Assembly: GCF_000300855.1 (NCBI RefSeq)
Contig: NZ_ALJF01000016.1
Location: 1 to 64,000 of the forward strand
Length of the DNA stretch: 64,000 bases
DNA from: Agrobacterium albertimagni AOL15
GTDB taxonomy: Bacteria; Pseudomonadota; Alphaproteobacteria; Rhizobiales; Rhizobiaceae
Direction: 5' to 3'
Made by a program: the position numbers and the translations under genes. Of the stretch, positions 37,448 through 47,332 are shown piece after piece. How positions within the stretch are numbered: position 1 is the first letter of the stretch; each line of letters opens with the position of its first letter. Under the pieces are notes generated by a model. That model did no database searches, was not told the origin of the DNA, and saw nothing but the letters and a program-made list of their open reading frames with translations.

Positions 37448-38356
37448 TCAGGACCTCTTCAGCTTGGGATCGAGCGCATCGCGCAGGCCATCACCCATGA
37501 GGTTGATGGCGAGAACGGTGATCAGGATGGCGAGACCCGGGAAGGTCACGACCCACCATGCGCGCAGGATGAATTCGCGCGCTTCGGCGAGCATCGTGCC
37601 CCATTCGGGAGCCGGCGGCTGGGCGCCCATGCCGAGGAAGCCGAGGGCAGCCGCATCGAGGATGGCATTGGAGAAGGACAACGTCGCCTGGACGATCAGC
37701 GGCGCCATGCAGTTCGGCAGGATCGTCTTGAACATCAGGCGGAAGGGGCTTGCACCTGCAAGGCGGGCGGCCGTCACATAGTCGCGCGTCTTTTCCGACA
37801 TCACCGCTGCGCGGGTCAGACGGACGAAATGCGGCTGCAAGACAAGCGCGATTGCGATCATGCCATTGGTCAAGCCGGGACCGAGGATCGCAACGAGCAC
37901 GAGGGCCAGCAGCAGCGACGGGAAGGCCAGGATGATGTCCATCAGGCGCATGATCGCCGTGTCGAGCCAGCCACCGTAGTAACCGGCGATGACACCGATT
38001 GCGATGCCTGTTGTCAGCGACAACGTGGTGACGAAAACGCCGATGAAGAGCGAATACTGCGAGCCGTAGATCAGGCGGGACAGGATATCGCGGCCGACCG
38101 GGTCGGTGCCGAGCGGATAGCTCCAGTTGCCACCTTCCAACCAGGCCGGCGGCAGGAGAACTGCGTTGCGGTATTGCTCGAAAGGCGAATGCGGTGCGAT
38201 GACGCCGGCGAAGACGGCGATCAGCACGAGGGCAACGAAAACGACGAGGCCCATGACGGCACCGCGGTTTTCGGAGAAGTAGAACCAGAACTCGGCCAGC
38301 ATCTGGCGGCGCATCTGAGCGCTCGAAACCGGCTGGCTGACTGTTGTCTCTGCCAT
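37448..38356 (-). CDS. dppC: Dipeptide ABC transporter permease
   Basis: 302-residue inner-membrane permease with about six helices and the coupling motif VTAARLAGASPFRLMFKTILPN near 202-223 (EAA-loop type). N-terminal OppC_N region present. 14 bp after dppB. Confidence 0.93.
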   Translation of the reverse strand: MAETTVSQPVSSAQMRRQMLAEFWFYFSENRGAVMGLVVFVALVLIAVFAGVIAPHSPFEQYRNAVLLPPAWLEGGNWSYPLGTDPVGRDILSRLIYGSQYSLFIGVFVTTLSLTTGIAIGVIAGYYGGWLDTAIMRLMDIILAFPSLLLALVLVAILGPGLTNGMIAIALVLQPHFVRLTRAAVMSEKTRDYVTAARLAGASPFRLMFKTILPNCMAPLIVQATLSFSNAILDAAALGFLGMGAQPPAPEWGTMLAEAREFILRAWWVVTFPGLAILITVLAINLMGDGLRDALDPKLKRS

Positions 38357-38370
38357 GGGACTTTATCCTT

Positions 38371-39375
38371 CTAGTGGCGGATGCGCGGGTTGATCAGGCC
38401 GTAGAGCAGGTCGACGATGAGGTTCACGACCATGATGATGCCGGCGATCAGGAGGAGACCTCCCTGGATGACCGGGTAGTCACGACGGAACACGCTGTCG
38501 ACCATCCACTTGCCGATACCCGGCCAGGAGAAGATCGTTTCGGTGAGGATAGCGCCTGCGAGCATGACGCCGATCTGCAGGCCGATCGTGGTGATGACCG
38601 GGATCATCGCGTTGCGCAGCGCATGCAGTCCAACGACGCGGAAGGGCGAGAGGCCCTTGGCGCGTGCCGTGCGGATATAGTCTTCCGACAGGACTTCGAG
38701 CATGGCCGAGCGCGTCTGACGGGCGATGACGGCGAGCGGAATTGTGGCAAGCACGATCGTCGGCAGGATCAGATGGCTGGCGGCCGAGGCGAAGGCACCC
38801 TTCTGACCCGACAGGAGGCTGTCGATCAGCATGAAGCCCGTGACCGGCGGGAAGAAGTACATCAGCGAGATACGACCCGATACCGGTGTCCATTGCAGGA
38901 TGCCGGAAAACAGGATCATCAGCAGAAGGCCCCACCAGAAGATCGGCATGGAATAGCCGACGAGGGCGATGCCCATCATGGTCTGGTCGAAGAAGGAGCC
39001 ACGCTTGATGGCAGCGATGATACCGGCGGGAACGCCGATGGCGACGGCCAGAAGGATCGCACAGAGGGACAACTCGACCGTTGCGGGGAACAGCGCGAAG
39101 AACTGGTCGATGATCGGGCTTTTCGAGACGATCGATGTGCCGAAATCACCGGTCAGGACGCCACCGAGATAATCGAAGTACTGGATGACGAGCGGACGGT
39201 CGAGACCGAGCTGCGCACTGATCTGTGCATGACGCTCGGGCGACATAACGCGCTCACCGGAGAGCAGCGCAACCGGATCGCCGGGGAGAAGCCGGATGAA
39301 AGCGAAGGCAATGATCGAGACGCCGATAAAGGTCGGGATCAAGACGGCGAGCCGTCGCAGGAGAAAGCCAAACAT
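38371..39375 (-). CDS. dppB: Dipeptide ABC transporter permease
   Basis: 334-residue permease beginning MFGFLLRRL with the family's RLLPGDPV at about 28-35 and coupling loop DYIRTARAKGLSPFRVVGLH near 226-245. Partner of dppC. It lies 164 bp after dppA; a perfect hairpin sits in that gap. Confidence 0.93.
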   Translation of the reverse strand: MFGFLLRRLAVLIPTFIGVSIIAFAFIRLLPGDPVALLSGERVMSPERHAQISAQLGLDRPLVIQYFDYLGGVLTGDFGTSIVSKSPIIDQFFALFPATVELSLCAILLAVAIGVPAGIIAAIKRGSFFDQTMMGIALVGYSMPIFWWGLLLMILFSGILQWTPVSGRISLMYFFPPVTGFMLIDSLLSGQKGAFASAASHLILPTIVLATIPLAVIARQTRSAMLEVLSEDYIRTARAKGLSPFRVVGLHALRNAMIPVITTIGLQIGVMLAGAILTETIFSWPGIGKWMVDSVFRRDYPVIQGGLLLIAGIIMVVNLIVDLLYGLINPRIRH

Positions 39376-39497
39376 GTGTGAGACCTGTTGTTTTTAAGGA
39401 GGTCGAACCACGGCCCCGTGGCCGTCTGAGGTTTGCCAGAACCGCTCCGCCTGAGCGTTCGAGCATGACGCGAGATCGGTCTCGTATCAACGACAAA

Positions 39498-39521
39498 CGC
39501 CGCGGGCCAAGGCCCGCGGCG
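39498..39521 (-). terminator. Hairpin between dppA and dppB
   Basis: CGCCGCGGGCC / GGCCCGCGGCG, 11-bp perfect stem with a 2-base centre, 19 bp after the dppA stop. On the minus strand it is followed by TTTGTCGTT. A leaky terminator or stabiliser would raise dppA over the membrane genes. Confidence 0.75.
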
Positions 39522-39539
39522 AAAGATTGTCTGTTTCGA

Positions 39540-41138
39540 TTACTCGGCGATGTCGACGTTTTCGAAGGTGAAGTCGCCAAGCGGGCTCTGGACGAAGCCA
39601 GTGACTTCCTTGCGCATCGGGACGATCGAGAGCGAATGGTCGATCGTGGCCCAAGGTGCTTCGCGCTTGAAGACGAGCTGTGCTTCTTCGTAGAGCTTGG
39701 TGCGCTCGGCCTGGTCGGAGGTGACCTTGGCCTTCTTCACCAGGGCGTCGAACTCCTCGTTGCACCACTGAGCGCGGTTGTTGCCACCGACGGCAGAGCA
39801 GCCGAGCAGCGTGTCGAGGAAGTTGTCCGGGTCGCCGTTGTCGCCGGTCCAGCCGAGCATGACGGCACCGTCACGATCCTTGGCCTTCGAACGGTCGAGA
39901 TACTCGGCCCATTCGTAGGAGACGATCTCGACGGTCACGCCGATCTTGGAGAAGTCGTCCTGGATGATTTCAGCGGCGCGACGTGCGTTCAGCATGTAGG
40001 GACGCGAAACCGGCATTGCCCAGACCTTCATCGAAAGGCCGGTGACACCAGCGGCTTCGAGTTCGGCCTTGGCGGCTTCCAGGTCATACGCGTCGTCCTG
40101 GGTGGACTGGTTGTAGGACCACATGGTCGGCGGGATCGGGTTCTTGGCCGGAGTCGCCATGCCCTGGAATACGGCGTCGACGATGGCTTCCTTGTTGATC
40201 GCCTTGTTCAGAGCCTTACGGACTTCCGGCTTGTCGAAGGGAGCCTGGGTCGTGTTGTAGGCGAGGTAAGCCACGTTCAGGCCTTCCTGCTCCATCACGG
40301 TCAGAGCCGGATCGGACTTCATGGTCTCGACATCGGCTGCGTTCGGGAACGGCATCAGGTGGCATTCGCCAGCCTTGAGCTTCTGGTAGCGAACGGCAGC
40401 GTCCGTGGTGATTGCGAAGACGAGATCGTCGATCTTCGGCGCGCCACCCCAGTAGTCGGCGTTCTTCTTGTAACGAATGACGGCGTCCTGCTGGTAGCCG
40501 ACGAAGGAGAACGGACCGGTGCCGACCGGCATCTGGTTCAGCTGTTCCTTCTTGCCTTCAGCTTCGAGCTTGTCGGCATATTCCTTCGAGACGATCGAAG
40601 CGAAAGGCATTGCGAGGTTCGCGAGGAACGGCGCTTCCGGCTTGTTGAGCGTGATCTTGACAGTCATGTCATCGACCTTCTCAATCGTCTTGATCAGCTC
40701 CGGGAAGCCCATGCCAGCGGCATATTCCCAGGAGGTGCCAGCAACATACTGGTTCCACGGATGATCGGCCTTCAGCTGACGGTCCAGCGAGAAGATCACG
40801 TCGTCAGCGTTGAAATCACGCGACGGGGTGAAAAAGTCGGTCGTGTGGAACTTGACACCCGAGCGGAGCTTGAAGGTGTATTCGGTGCCTTCGGCGTTGA
40901 CTTCGTAGCTCTCGGCGAGACCGGCTTCTGCTTCCGTCGTGCCCGGCTTGAATTCCATCAGACGGCTGTAGATCGGATGGGCGGAGGCGTCGAAGGTGGT
41001 GCCGGCGGTGTACATGCCGGGGTCAAAACCTTCCGGCGAACCTTCCGAGCAATAAACGAAGGTCTTGGCGCTTGCCGCGCCCGACAGGAAGGTTGCCGCT
41101 GCAAGGGCTGCGGCAGCAAGTGCGAACTTGGTTTTCAT
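39540..41138 (-). CDS. dppA: Dipeptide ABC transporter substrate-binding protein
   Basis: 532-residue cluster C (SBP_bac_5) binding protein. Signal peptide 1-24 (cut after GAASA). The mature start KTFVYCSEGSPEGFDP and the FGDG-less RDFNADDVIFSLDRQL region near 110 match DppA. Two cysteine pairs as in DppA-type proteins (near 430 and 442). Ribosome site GGGAGA. Binds di-/tripeptides or, in some bacteria, haem or aminolevulinate. Confidence 0.92.
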   Translation of the reverse strand: MKTKFALAAAALAAATFLSGAASAKTFVYCSEGSPEGFDPGMYTAGTTFDASAHPIYSRLMEFKPGTTEAEAGLAESYEVNAEGTEYTFKLRSGVKFHTTDFFTPSRDFNADDVIFSLDRQLKADHPWNQYVAGTSWEYAAGMGFPELIKTIEKVDDMTVKITLNKPEAPFLANLAMPFASIVSKEYADKLEAEGKKEQLNQMPVGTGPFSFVGYQQDAVIRYKKNADYWGGAPKIDDLVFAITTDAAVRYQKLKAGECHLMPFPNAADVETMKSDPALTVMEQEGLNVAYLAYNTTQAPFDKPEVRKALNKAINKEAIVDAVFQGMATPAKNPIPPTMWSYNQSTQDDAYDLEAAKAELEAAGVTGLSMKVWAMPVSRPYMLNARRAAEIIQDDFSKIGVTVEIVSYEWAEYLDRSKAKDRDGAVMLGWTGDNGDPDNFLDTLLGCSAVGGNNRAQWCNEEFDALVKKAKVTSDQAERTKLYEEAQLVFKREAPWATIDHSLSIVPMRKEVTGFVQSPLGDFTFENVDIAE

Positions 41139-41670
41139 GAGCAGTCTCCCAAAGGCGAAGGGCGTGCGCCTTCGCCGGTTCTTTTGGTCCCGCGGCGCGT
41201 GGATCGCGCCCGTGTTTTGTGAAGGTCGGGGTCAACCGGTCTTCCGGCGATCGAAGGGCTTCCAGCCGCGCGTCGTAATCTGACAAGCAGCAGAGGTCGT
41301 CCACCCGATCACTGATGGAGTGTCTTATCGCCTTCGGAAACGTTGTAAAGAGAGATTCGGCTCAATTCCGTCACAGAATTGGTCTGGTTTTCGCCACAAT
41401 CGCTGTTCGGCAGCTCAATTGTTTTGTGAGGCGACAGGGCTCACTGCGAACTCATCGGAAATTAGAGATCCTTGATAGCCCTTGAGAATCAAGGCCGCAT
41501 CGGTTGATGCGTCGCAATAAGACAAGCACTCTCGGCCCTGCTGAGGCGGTCTAGCAATGGAAAGAAAATTTATCAACCAATCAAAAAAAACAATGAAATC
41601 GGTGGCCTCCACCACCGCAAAAAGGGGGAGAGGAGGAGGGGCTTGGGGATCCCCTCCCCCTCTCCTTCGG
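41139..41670. other. Gene-free region between dppA and the RND operon
   Basis: 532 bp. The right end carries the terminator of the efflux operon (41619-41665). The rest should hold the dppA promoter. I see two small dyads, CAATTC/GAATTG at 41363-41381 and CCTTGAT/ATCAAGG at 41470-41494, neither assignable to a regulator. A 97-residue minus frame here has no ribosome site or family features and is not called. Confidence 0.6.
41619..41665 (-). terminator. Terminator of the tetR-MFP-RND operon
   Basis: On the minus strand a GGAGAGGGGGAGGGG arm pairs with CCCCTCCTCCTCTCC in 14 of 15 positions, followed by CCCTTTTT. It lies 6 bases after the RND stop codon. Confidence 0.85.
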
Positions 41671-44600
41671 TCACGCTTTGTGGGGAGAGCGACCGAAGAA
41701 GAAAGCATAGGCTGCGGGCAGAACCAGAATGGTCAGGACGGTTGCAACAAGAATGCCACCCATCATTGCGTAAGCCAGCGGCCCCCAGAAGATGCCGCGT
41801 GAAATCGGGATCAGCGCGAGGACTGCGGTCAGCGCCGTCAGCATGATGGGGCGGAAACGACGCACAGCCGAGCCGATGATCGCTTCACGTCGTTCCATGC
41901 CGGCTGCGATGTCCTGGTCGATCTGATCGATCAGGATGATCGAGTTGCGGATGATGATGCCAAGCAGGGCAATGACGCCGAGGATTGCGACAAATCCGAA
42001 GGGGGCTCCGGAGATGAGGAGTGCGGCGGCGGCCCCGATGATGCCGAGCGGTCCGGTCGCCAGCACCAGCATGGCCTTGCCGAAATGCTGCAACTGGATC
42101 ATCAGCAGAACCACGATGACCAGCAGCATGATCGGCGCCTTGGCCGCGATCGAATTCTGACTTTCGGCGCTGTCTTCCGCACCGCCCTGGATCTCGATCG
42201 CGTAACCGGCGGGCAGACTGTCGCGCAAGGACTGCATTTCGTCGAACATCTTCAAGGTGACATCGTTCGATTGCACACCATCCGGCAAAGTGGCGCGCAC
42301 TGTAATCGTCGGCAAACGATTGCGTCGCCATTCGATCCCCTGCTCCAGCTTCGGAACGACCTTGGCGATCTGCGACAAGGGAATGAAAGCGCCGAGATCG
42401 GTCGGGACATAGATCGAATTGACTGCCGTCAACAGGCGGCGACTATCCTCCGGCTCCCGGGCCACGATCGAGATCGTTTCCTCACCGGCGCGAACGTCGG
42501 CGAGTGGCGCACCGCTCATCGTCGCCTGCAGCATCTGGCGCAGGCGCTGGGACGAGACGCCGAGGGCACGGGCACGATCCTGGTCGACGACCAGCGTCAT
42601 AGCGGGGACAGGCTCAAGCCAATCGTCGTGGACAGCCTGCAGGATCGGGTTCTGGTTGAAGCGCGCCTTCACCTGATCGGCAATGCGACGCACCTCGTCC
42701 CGCTCCGGTCCGCTCACACGCATCTGCACGGCCCAACCGGTCGGCGGCCCCAGGAAGAGCCGATCGACCTTGCCCCGCACTGAGGGAAAGTCTTCCGCCA
42801 GCTTCATGCGCAGCTTGGTGATCAGGCGTTCGCGCGCATCCTCATCCCTCGCCATGACCAGAAGCTGGGCATAGTTCGGATTGCGCAACTGTTGGTCGAG
42901 CGGCAGGAAGAAGCGCGGCGCGCCCTCGCCCACATAGGTTGCGACGAAGCGCTGATCCGGATCGGTCAGCAGTTCCGCTTCGAGGCGCTGGGCCTCCGCC
43001 TCGACTTCCTTGATCGAGGTGCCCTCGGGCAGCCACATGTCGACAAGGATTTCCGGGCGGGACGATTGCGGAAAGAAGTTCTTCGGGATGAACTGGAAGG
43101 ACCAGAGGCTGACCGCAAAGATGGCGAGCGTCGAGACGATCACGATGATGCGGTGCTCCACGGCCCAGGAGACGGTCGCGCGGAGGCGACGGTAGAACCG
43201 GGTGTCGAAAGCGTCGTGATGGCTGCCGGCATGCGCCCTCTGCTTCAGGATCATGTAACCGAGCCAGGGCGTGAAATACACGGCAACGAACCAGGAAATG
43301 ATGAGCGAGATGCCCACGACATAAAACAGCGAGCGGACATATTCACCGGCGGTCGATTCCGCAAAGCCAACCGGGATGAAACCGGCCGTGGTGATCAGCG
43401 TTCCGGTCAGCATCGGGAAGGCTGTCGAGGAATAGGCAAAGCTCGCCGCATCCAGCTTCTCGAGCCCTTCCTCCAGTTTTCGCTCCATCATCTCCACGAC
43501 GATCATGGCGTCGTCGACCAGAAGGCCGAGCGCGATGATGAGGGCACCGAGCGAGATACGCTGCAGGTCGAGCCCGAGTTCGTACATGACGGCGAAGGTC
43601 GCGGCGAGCACCAGCGGGATGGCGATCGCAATCACCAGACCAGAGCGCCAGCCGATGGAGACGAAGGAGACGACGAGCACGATCAGCAGGGCTTCGCCGA
43701 GCGCCTTCATGAATTCGCCGATCGCCTCACGAACCACTTCCGGCTGGTTGGAAATCTGCGAGACCTCCAGACCGATCGGCAGGGTCGCCTCGAAGCGCTC
43801 CAGGGTCTCCTCCACGGCATCACCGACATCGGTCACCTTGAAGCCCTTGGCCATGACGACGCCGACCTGAACGGAATCCTTGCCGTTGAACCGGAACTTG
43901 CGCTGATAGGGATCTTCCAGACCTTCGGTGACAGTGGCGATATCACCCAGACGCGTGACCTGGTTGCCGGAATTGAGGCGCAGTTCGCGGATGTCTTCCG
44001 CGGCGGAGAAACCGCCATCGACGGATATGCGAACCGATCTGGATCCCGTGTCGATGCTCCCCGTGGCATCGATCGCATTCTGGCCGGCAAGCGCACTTTG
44101 CAGATCGGTGAAGGTCAGCCCACGTTCGGCGAGCGCCTGGGAGGATACTTCGATGAAGATCTTCTGCGGTTGGTCGCCGAGGATCACGGCCTTTTCGACA
44201 CCCTCAGTGGACAACAGAACATCGCGTGCCTGGATCGCGTATTGCTTCAACTCGGGATAGCTGTAGCCATCGCCGGTCAGGGCATAGAGCGTGATGTAGG
44301 TATCGCCGAACTCGTCGTTGAAGTAAGGGCCCAACAAGCCTTCGGGCAGTTCGTTTTCGATGTCGCCGACTTTTTTACGCACCTGATAGAAGGCATCGGC
44401 CACGTCGTTGGCATCGGTGTTGCCCGTCACCTGCAGCGTGATGATCGCCGAGCCCGGCCGGGTGTAGGACTTGACCCAGTCCAGATAGGGCGTCTCCTGC
44501 AGCTTGCGCTCGATCTTGTTGACCACCTGATCCTGCATGTCGGCCAGCGATGCGCCCGGCCAGAAGGCCTGCACCACCATGACGCGGAAGGTGAAGTCAG

Positions 44601-44742
44601 GATCTTCCTTCTGGCCCATGCGCATCAGTCCGAAGAGACCCGTGAGGATGATCAGGCCGAAGAGGAAACGGGCAATGCTGGGATGAGCGATGGCCCAACG
44701 GGACAAGTTGAACGAGCCCGGTTCGACAGGAGAGTTTGCCAT
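41671..44742 (-). CDS. RND efflux pump inner-membrane subunit
   Basis: 1023 residues, two halves each with a large periplasmic loop, about 12 membrane helices. The TM4 proton-relay motif GLLVDDAMIVVEMMERK near 405-421 is present. Pattern is of the HAE1-related multidrug group (AcrB/MexB relatives) rather than metal exporters. Preceded 36 bp upstream by its membrane-fusion protein and by a TetR regulator. No outer-membrane channel gene is in the operon, so it must use one from elsewhere. Substrates unknown. Confidence 0.92.
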   Translation of the reverse strand: MANSPVEPGSFNLSRWAIAHPSIARFLFGLIILTGLFGLMRMGQKEDPDFTFRVMVVQAFWPGASLADMQDQVVNKIERKLQETPYLDWVKSYTRPGSAIITLQVTGNTDANDVADAFYQVRKKVGDIENELPEGLLGPYFNDEFGDTYITLYALTGDGYSYPELKQYAIQARDVLLSTEGVEKAVILGDQPQKIFIEVSSQALAERGLTFTDLQSALAGQNAIDATGSIDTGSRSVRISVDGGFSAAEDIRELRLNSGNQVTRLGDIATVTEGLEDPYQRKFRFNGKDSVQVGVVMAKGFKVTDVGDAVEETLERFEATLPIGLEVSQISNQPEVVREAIGEFMKALGEALLIVLVVSFVSIGWRSGLVIAIAIPLVLAATFAVMYELGLDLQRISLGALIIALGLLVDDAMIVVEMMERKLEEGLEKLDAASFAYSSTAFPMLTGTLITTAGFIPVGFAESTAGEYVRSLFYVVGISLIISWFVAVYFTPWLGYMILKQRAHAGSHHDAFDTRFYRRLRATVSWAVEHRIIVIVSTLAIFAVSLWSFQFIPKNFFPQSSRPEILVDMWLPEGTSIKEVEAEAQRLEAELLTDPDQRFVATYVGEGAPRFFLPLDQQLRNPNYAQLLVMARDEDARERLITKLRMKLAEDFPSVRGKVDRLFLGPPTGWAVQMRVSGPERDEVRRIADQVKARFNQNPILQAVHDDWLEPVPAMTLVVDQDRARALGVSSQRLRQMLQATMSGAPLADVRAGEETISIVAREPEDSRRLLTAVNSIYVPTDLGAFIPLSQIAKVVPKLEQGIEWRRNRLPTITVRATLPDGVQSNDVTLKMFDEMQSLRDSLPAGYAIEIQGGAEDSAESQNSIAAKAPIMLLVIVVLLMIQLQHFGKAMLVLATGPLGIIGAAAALLISGAPFGFVAILGVIALLGIIIRNSIILIDQIDQDIAAGMERREAIIGSAVRRFRPIMLTALTAVLALIPISRGIFWGPLAYAMMGGILVATVLTILVLPAAYAFFFGRSPHKA

Positions 44743-44778
44743 GATTGAAATGTCCCGAAGGTAGGGGGCGCGCTGGGC

Positions 44779-45936
44779 TTACCGGGTGGCGGCGTCGGGC
44801 GTGACGGTGGCGGTTGTCTGATCAGCCTCGGCCGACCGCGACAGGTTCTCGTTGGCCAGCCGAACCTTCATGTCTTCCGCCATGAACTGCGTGCCTGCCA
44901 CGACCACGAGGTCGCCGGGTTTCAAACCTGCAGACACCTGGATCCCCGTATCGGAAAACGTGTCGATCGTGACCGGTCGCGCATGAACGGTCGCGGCGGT
45001 GCGGTCGACGGTCCAGACTTTCGGCTGCTTGGCGGCATCCTGGGCAAGGGCGGACAGCGGCAGCTCGAACAGATTCTTGTCCGACGGCGCAAGCGCCGTG
45101 ACACGCGCGGTCATGCCGAGCAGGATCTGCGGATTTTCGGGAAGCGTGATGCGCACGGCAAAGGTTCGCGACGTAGCATCCGCACTGCCGGCAACTTCGC
45201 GAACGGTTCCCTTGAGGGCAAGGCCATCCTTCGACCAGAAGCCTACCTCGACCTGCTTGCCTGGAGCGAATGCGAAGATCTCATTCTCCGGCACTGCGAT
45301 CAGCGCTTCCTTCTCGCCGTCGGCGGCGACCGTGACAACAGGGCTGCCTGCTGCCACGACCTGGCCTGCATCAGCACTGATGGCGGTGACGATGCCCGGC
45401 TTGTCGGCCTTCAGCTCGCCATAGGCGACCTGGTTTCGCGCCTGCTCCAGCGAAGAACGCTGGCTGTCGCGGGTGGCGAGGGCCTGGTTATAGGTGAGTT
45501 GCGCCTGCTCGAGCTGCGCCTTGGTCGTCACCTGCTGGCGGTAAAGGGCATCGGCGCGCTTGAGAGCGAAATCGGCCGTTTCCAGCTGGCGGTCGGCTGC
45601 GGCAAGGCTCGCCTCGGCACTGCGCATCTGCAACTGGTAATCCGTCACGTCGAGACGCGCCAGCACGTCACCCGGCATCACACGATCGCCGATATCGACC
45701 AGGCGCTCGATGATCTTGCCGGCCACCCGAAAGCCGGCGGCAGCTTCGCTGCGCGCCTTTACCGTTCCGGAATAGCGCAATTCGCGCGCGGTCGAGGGCG
45801 CCTCGACCTCGATCACCTTCACGGGGCGAAGGCTTGGCTGCTCCACCGTTTCCGCACCGCCTTCCGTGCAGGCGGCGAGCCCGAAGGCGGCGAAAAGGGA
45901 CAATGCACTCAGGGACAGGCGGACGCTGGCGGACAT
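44779..45936 (-). CDS. RND efflux membrane-fusion lipoprotein
   Basis: 385 residues, AcrA/MexA-like adaptor. Lipoprotein signal with lipobox LAAC, lipidated Cys23; coiled-coil hairpin about 105-175 rich in Ala/Gln/Leu; lipoyl and beta-barrel parts on each side. The ATG at 45936 is chosen: GGGGAGGAA precedes it and it starts a proper signal peptide, while a 32-codon upstream extension is basic and unlike a leader. Links the RND pump to an outer-membrane channel. Confidence 0.9.
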   Translation of the reverse strand: MSASVRLSLSALSLFAAFGLAACTEGGAETVEQPSLRPVKVIEVEAPSTARELRYSGTVKARSEAAAGFRVAGKIIERLVDIGDRVMPGDVLARLDVTDYQLQMRSAEASLAAADRQLETADFALKRADALYRQQVTTKAQLEQAQLTYNQALATRDSQRSSLEQARNQVAYGELKADKPGIVTAISADAGQVVAAGSPVVTVAADGEKEALIAVPENEIFAFAPGKQVEVGFWSKDGLALKGTVREVAGSADATSRTFAVRITLPENPQILLGMTARVTALAPSDKNLFELPLSALAQDAAKQPKVWTVDRTAATVHARPVTIDTFSDTGIQVSAGLKPGDLVVVAGTQFMAEDMKVRLANENLSRSAEADQTTATVTPDAATR

Positions 45937-45959
45937 AGTGGTTCCTCCCCGGCGGGGTC

Positions 45960-46562
45960 TCAGACTTTGAGGGCTCGGATGGCGAATTCGGTCAGATCTT
46001 CCGGACCGGCGCGATTGGTCTTGCCGATACATTGGGCGACCATCTGGGGATGGTGCAGTGGCGAGGTCGCCGCGCCGAAACAGCGCGCCGCATGGGCCGG
46101 GTCGCCCTTGGCGAACTCTCCCTTTTCCATGCCTTCCGTAATGATGTCGGTCAGGATGGCCTGGATTTCGTCGATGTGCTTGTCGATGACGCCCCAGCTC
46201 TGCTCGATCGCGGCCACGACCATGTCATGCACCTTGCGCTCATCGAGCATGGTGGCCACGGTGAACTCGAAATGCATCATGGAATAGCGGCGCAGCCTTT
46301 CCTCCGCACTGACCGGAAGGGCGGCGATGGACTGGGCGATTGACAGGCTCTGATGCAGGAGGCGGGCACAGACCCCCTCCAGCAACTCGCTCTTCGAGCC
46401 GAAGAACCTGTAGATGTTGGCCGGCGACATGCCGAGTTCCTTCGCCACATCGGCGACGGTCGTCTTGCTGTATCCGTAGTGACGAAATTGCCCCTCCGCC
46501 GCCTCAAGGATGCGGGTGGCCATATCGGCTGTTTCGGTTGACTGCACTGTGCTCGGGGTCAT
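45960..46562 (-). CDS. TetR-family repressor of the efflux operon
   Basis: 200 residues. HTH about 14-60 (ILEAAEGQFRHYGYSKTTVADVAKELG; SPANIYRFFGSKSELL in part), ligand domain beyond. First gene of the operon, 23 bp before the start of the adaptor. Two nested inverted repeats start 3 bp upstream of its ATG, an arrangement fitting self-repression released by a pump substrate. Confidence 0.92.
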   Translation of the reverse strand: MTPSTVQSTETADMATRILEAAEGQFRHYGYSKTTVADVAKELGMSPANIYRFFGSKSELLEGVCARLLHQSLSIAQSIAALPVSAEERLRRYSMMHFEFTVATMLDERKVHDMVVAAIEQSWGVIDKHIDEIQAILTDIITEGMEKGEFAKGDPAHAARCFGAATSPLHHPQMVAQCIGKTNRAGPEDLTEFAIRALKV

Positions 46563-46565
46563 GAT

Positions 46566-46618
46566 GATTTACGACTGACGATTTTTGAATTTCGTCAGTC
46601 GTAAATCAAAAATCGTCA
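46566..46618. promoter_or_regulatory. Interleaved double palindrome upstream of tetR
   Basis: Arm pair 1: GATTTACGACTGACGA at 46566-46581 with its perfect complement at 46592-46607 (16 bp, 10-base spacer). Arm pair 2: TGACGATTTTTGA at 46576-46588 with its perfect complement at 46606-46618 (13 bp). The pairs share bases, so two dimer sites or alternative sites overlap. It touches the start codon region of tetR and must cover its promoter or leader. Confidence 0.85.
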
Positions 46619-46835
46619 CTGGTCAATCGGCTTTGTTAAGCGATGCGTGAATTGAGCAGAGGCGAGAGGCCTCACGAGAACAATGGCAAGCAGGGACAAG
46701 AAGCGCCATACAGCCTAAAGAAAGAGCTAAAATGCAGATGTGGCGCGTGACTTTTTAAGGACGCCGAAACGAACGCTTTGGGTCAAAGCCTGTGGGGTGA
46801 CGACCAATATTACGTTTGGGAAGTTTGAAGAAAAA

Positions 46836-46911
46836 TGGTGCCCGGAGGCGGATTTGAACCACCGACACGCGGATTTTCAATCCGCTGCTCTACCAACTGA
46901 GCTATCCGGGC
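46836..46911 (-). tRNA. tRNA-Phe (anticodon GAA)
   Basis: 76 nt with encoded CCA. Acceptor stem GCCCGGA/TCCGGGC, D-arm GCTC...GAGC, anticodon stem GCGGA/TCCGC with loop TTGAAAA, T-arm with GGTTCAAATCC. No integrase or duplicated end is seen beside it. Confidence 0.97.
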
Positions 46912-47117
46912 ATCTCGGCTTGTTTTCCAAGCCTGCCGGTCTTTCTTTCAAGACCGCCGGGGCATGTCCCCGGGAGCGAGCGGGGTTATAACATCTTGTT
47001 CGGCCATGTCCAGCGGCTTCGGCCACTTTTTTGAAGAAGATGTGAAAATCGCTGAAAGGTGAACGAGAACAAGGGGATCGGGGGAGGTCGCGAACACGCT
47101 TTACGATCGGCTAGCGA

Positions 47118-47330
47118 TCAGTCGCGGTAGTCGTCGTCCGCCTTGGACTCGTCGTCGGCAACCGGGATGGCATAGGAGCCCTTCAGCCAGCGCGAGAGGT
47201 CGAGATTTCGGCAGCGGTCGGAGCAGAACGGGTAATTGTCCCGCGTCGACGGGCGGCGGCATTCGGGGCATGGCCGCGCCTTGCGCAGCGGCTCGACCTT
47301 GGCGGTCCGCTGTTCGTCTCCCTGCGACAT
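47118..47330 (-). CDS. yacG: DNA gyrase inhibitor YacG (zinc protein)
   Basis: 70 residues with the full zinc set Cys21, Cys24, Cys36 and Cys40 (CPEC; FCSDRC) followed by the WLKGSYAIP motif. The family binds GyrB and inhibits gyrase, and is named for that. Starts 2 bp after maf; last protein gene of the infA-maf-yacG group. Confidence 0.92.
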   Translation of the reverse strand: MSQGDEQRTAKVEPLRKARPCPECRRPSTRDNYPFCSDRCRNLDLSRWLKGSYAIPVADDESKADDDYRD

Positions 47331-47332
47331 CG

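Noticed and set aside
41415-41708. 97-codon minus frame after the RND gene
   Set aside because: No ribosome site, crosses the operon terminator, no recognisable features.
42892-44748. 618-codon plus frame opposite the RND pump
   Set aside because: Antisense shadow; low-complexity Arg/Asp/Gly/His composition.
46740-46991. 83-codon plus frame across the tRNA-Phe gene
   Set aside because: It overlaps the antisense of the tRNA; a common false call.
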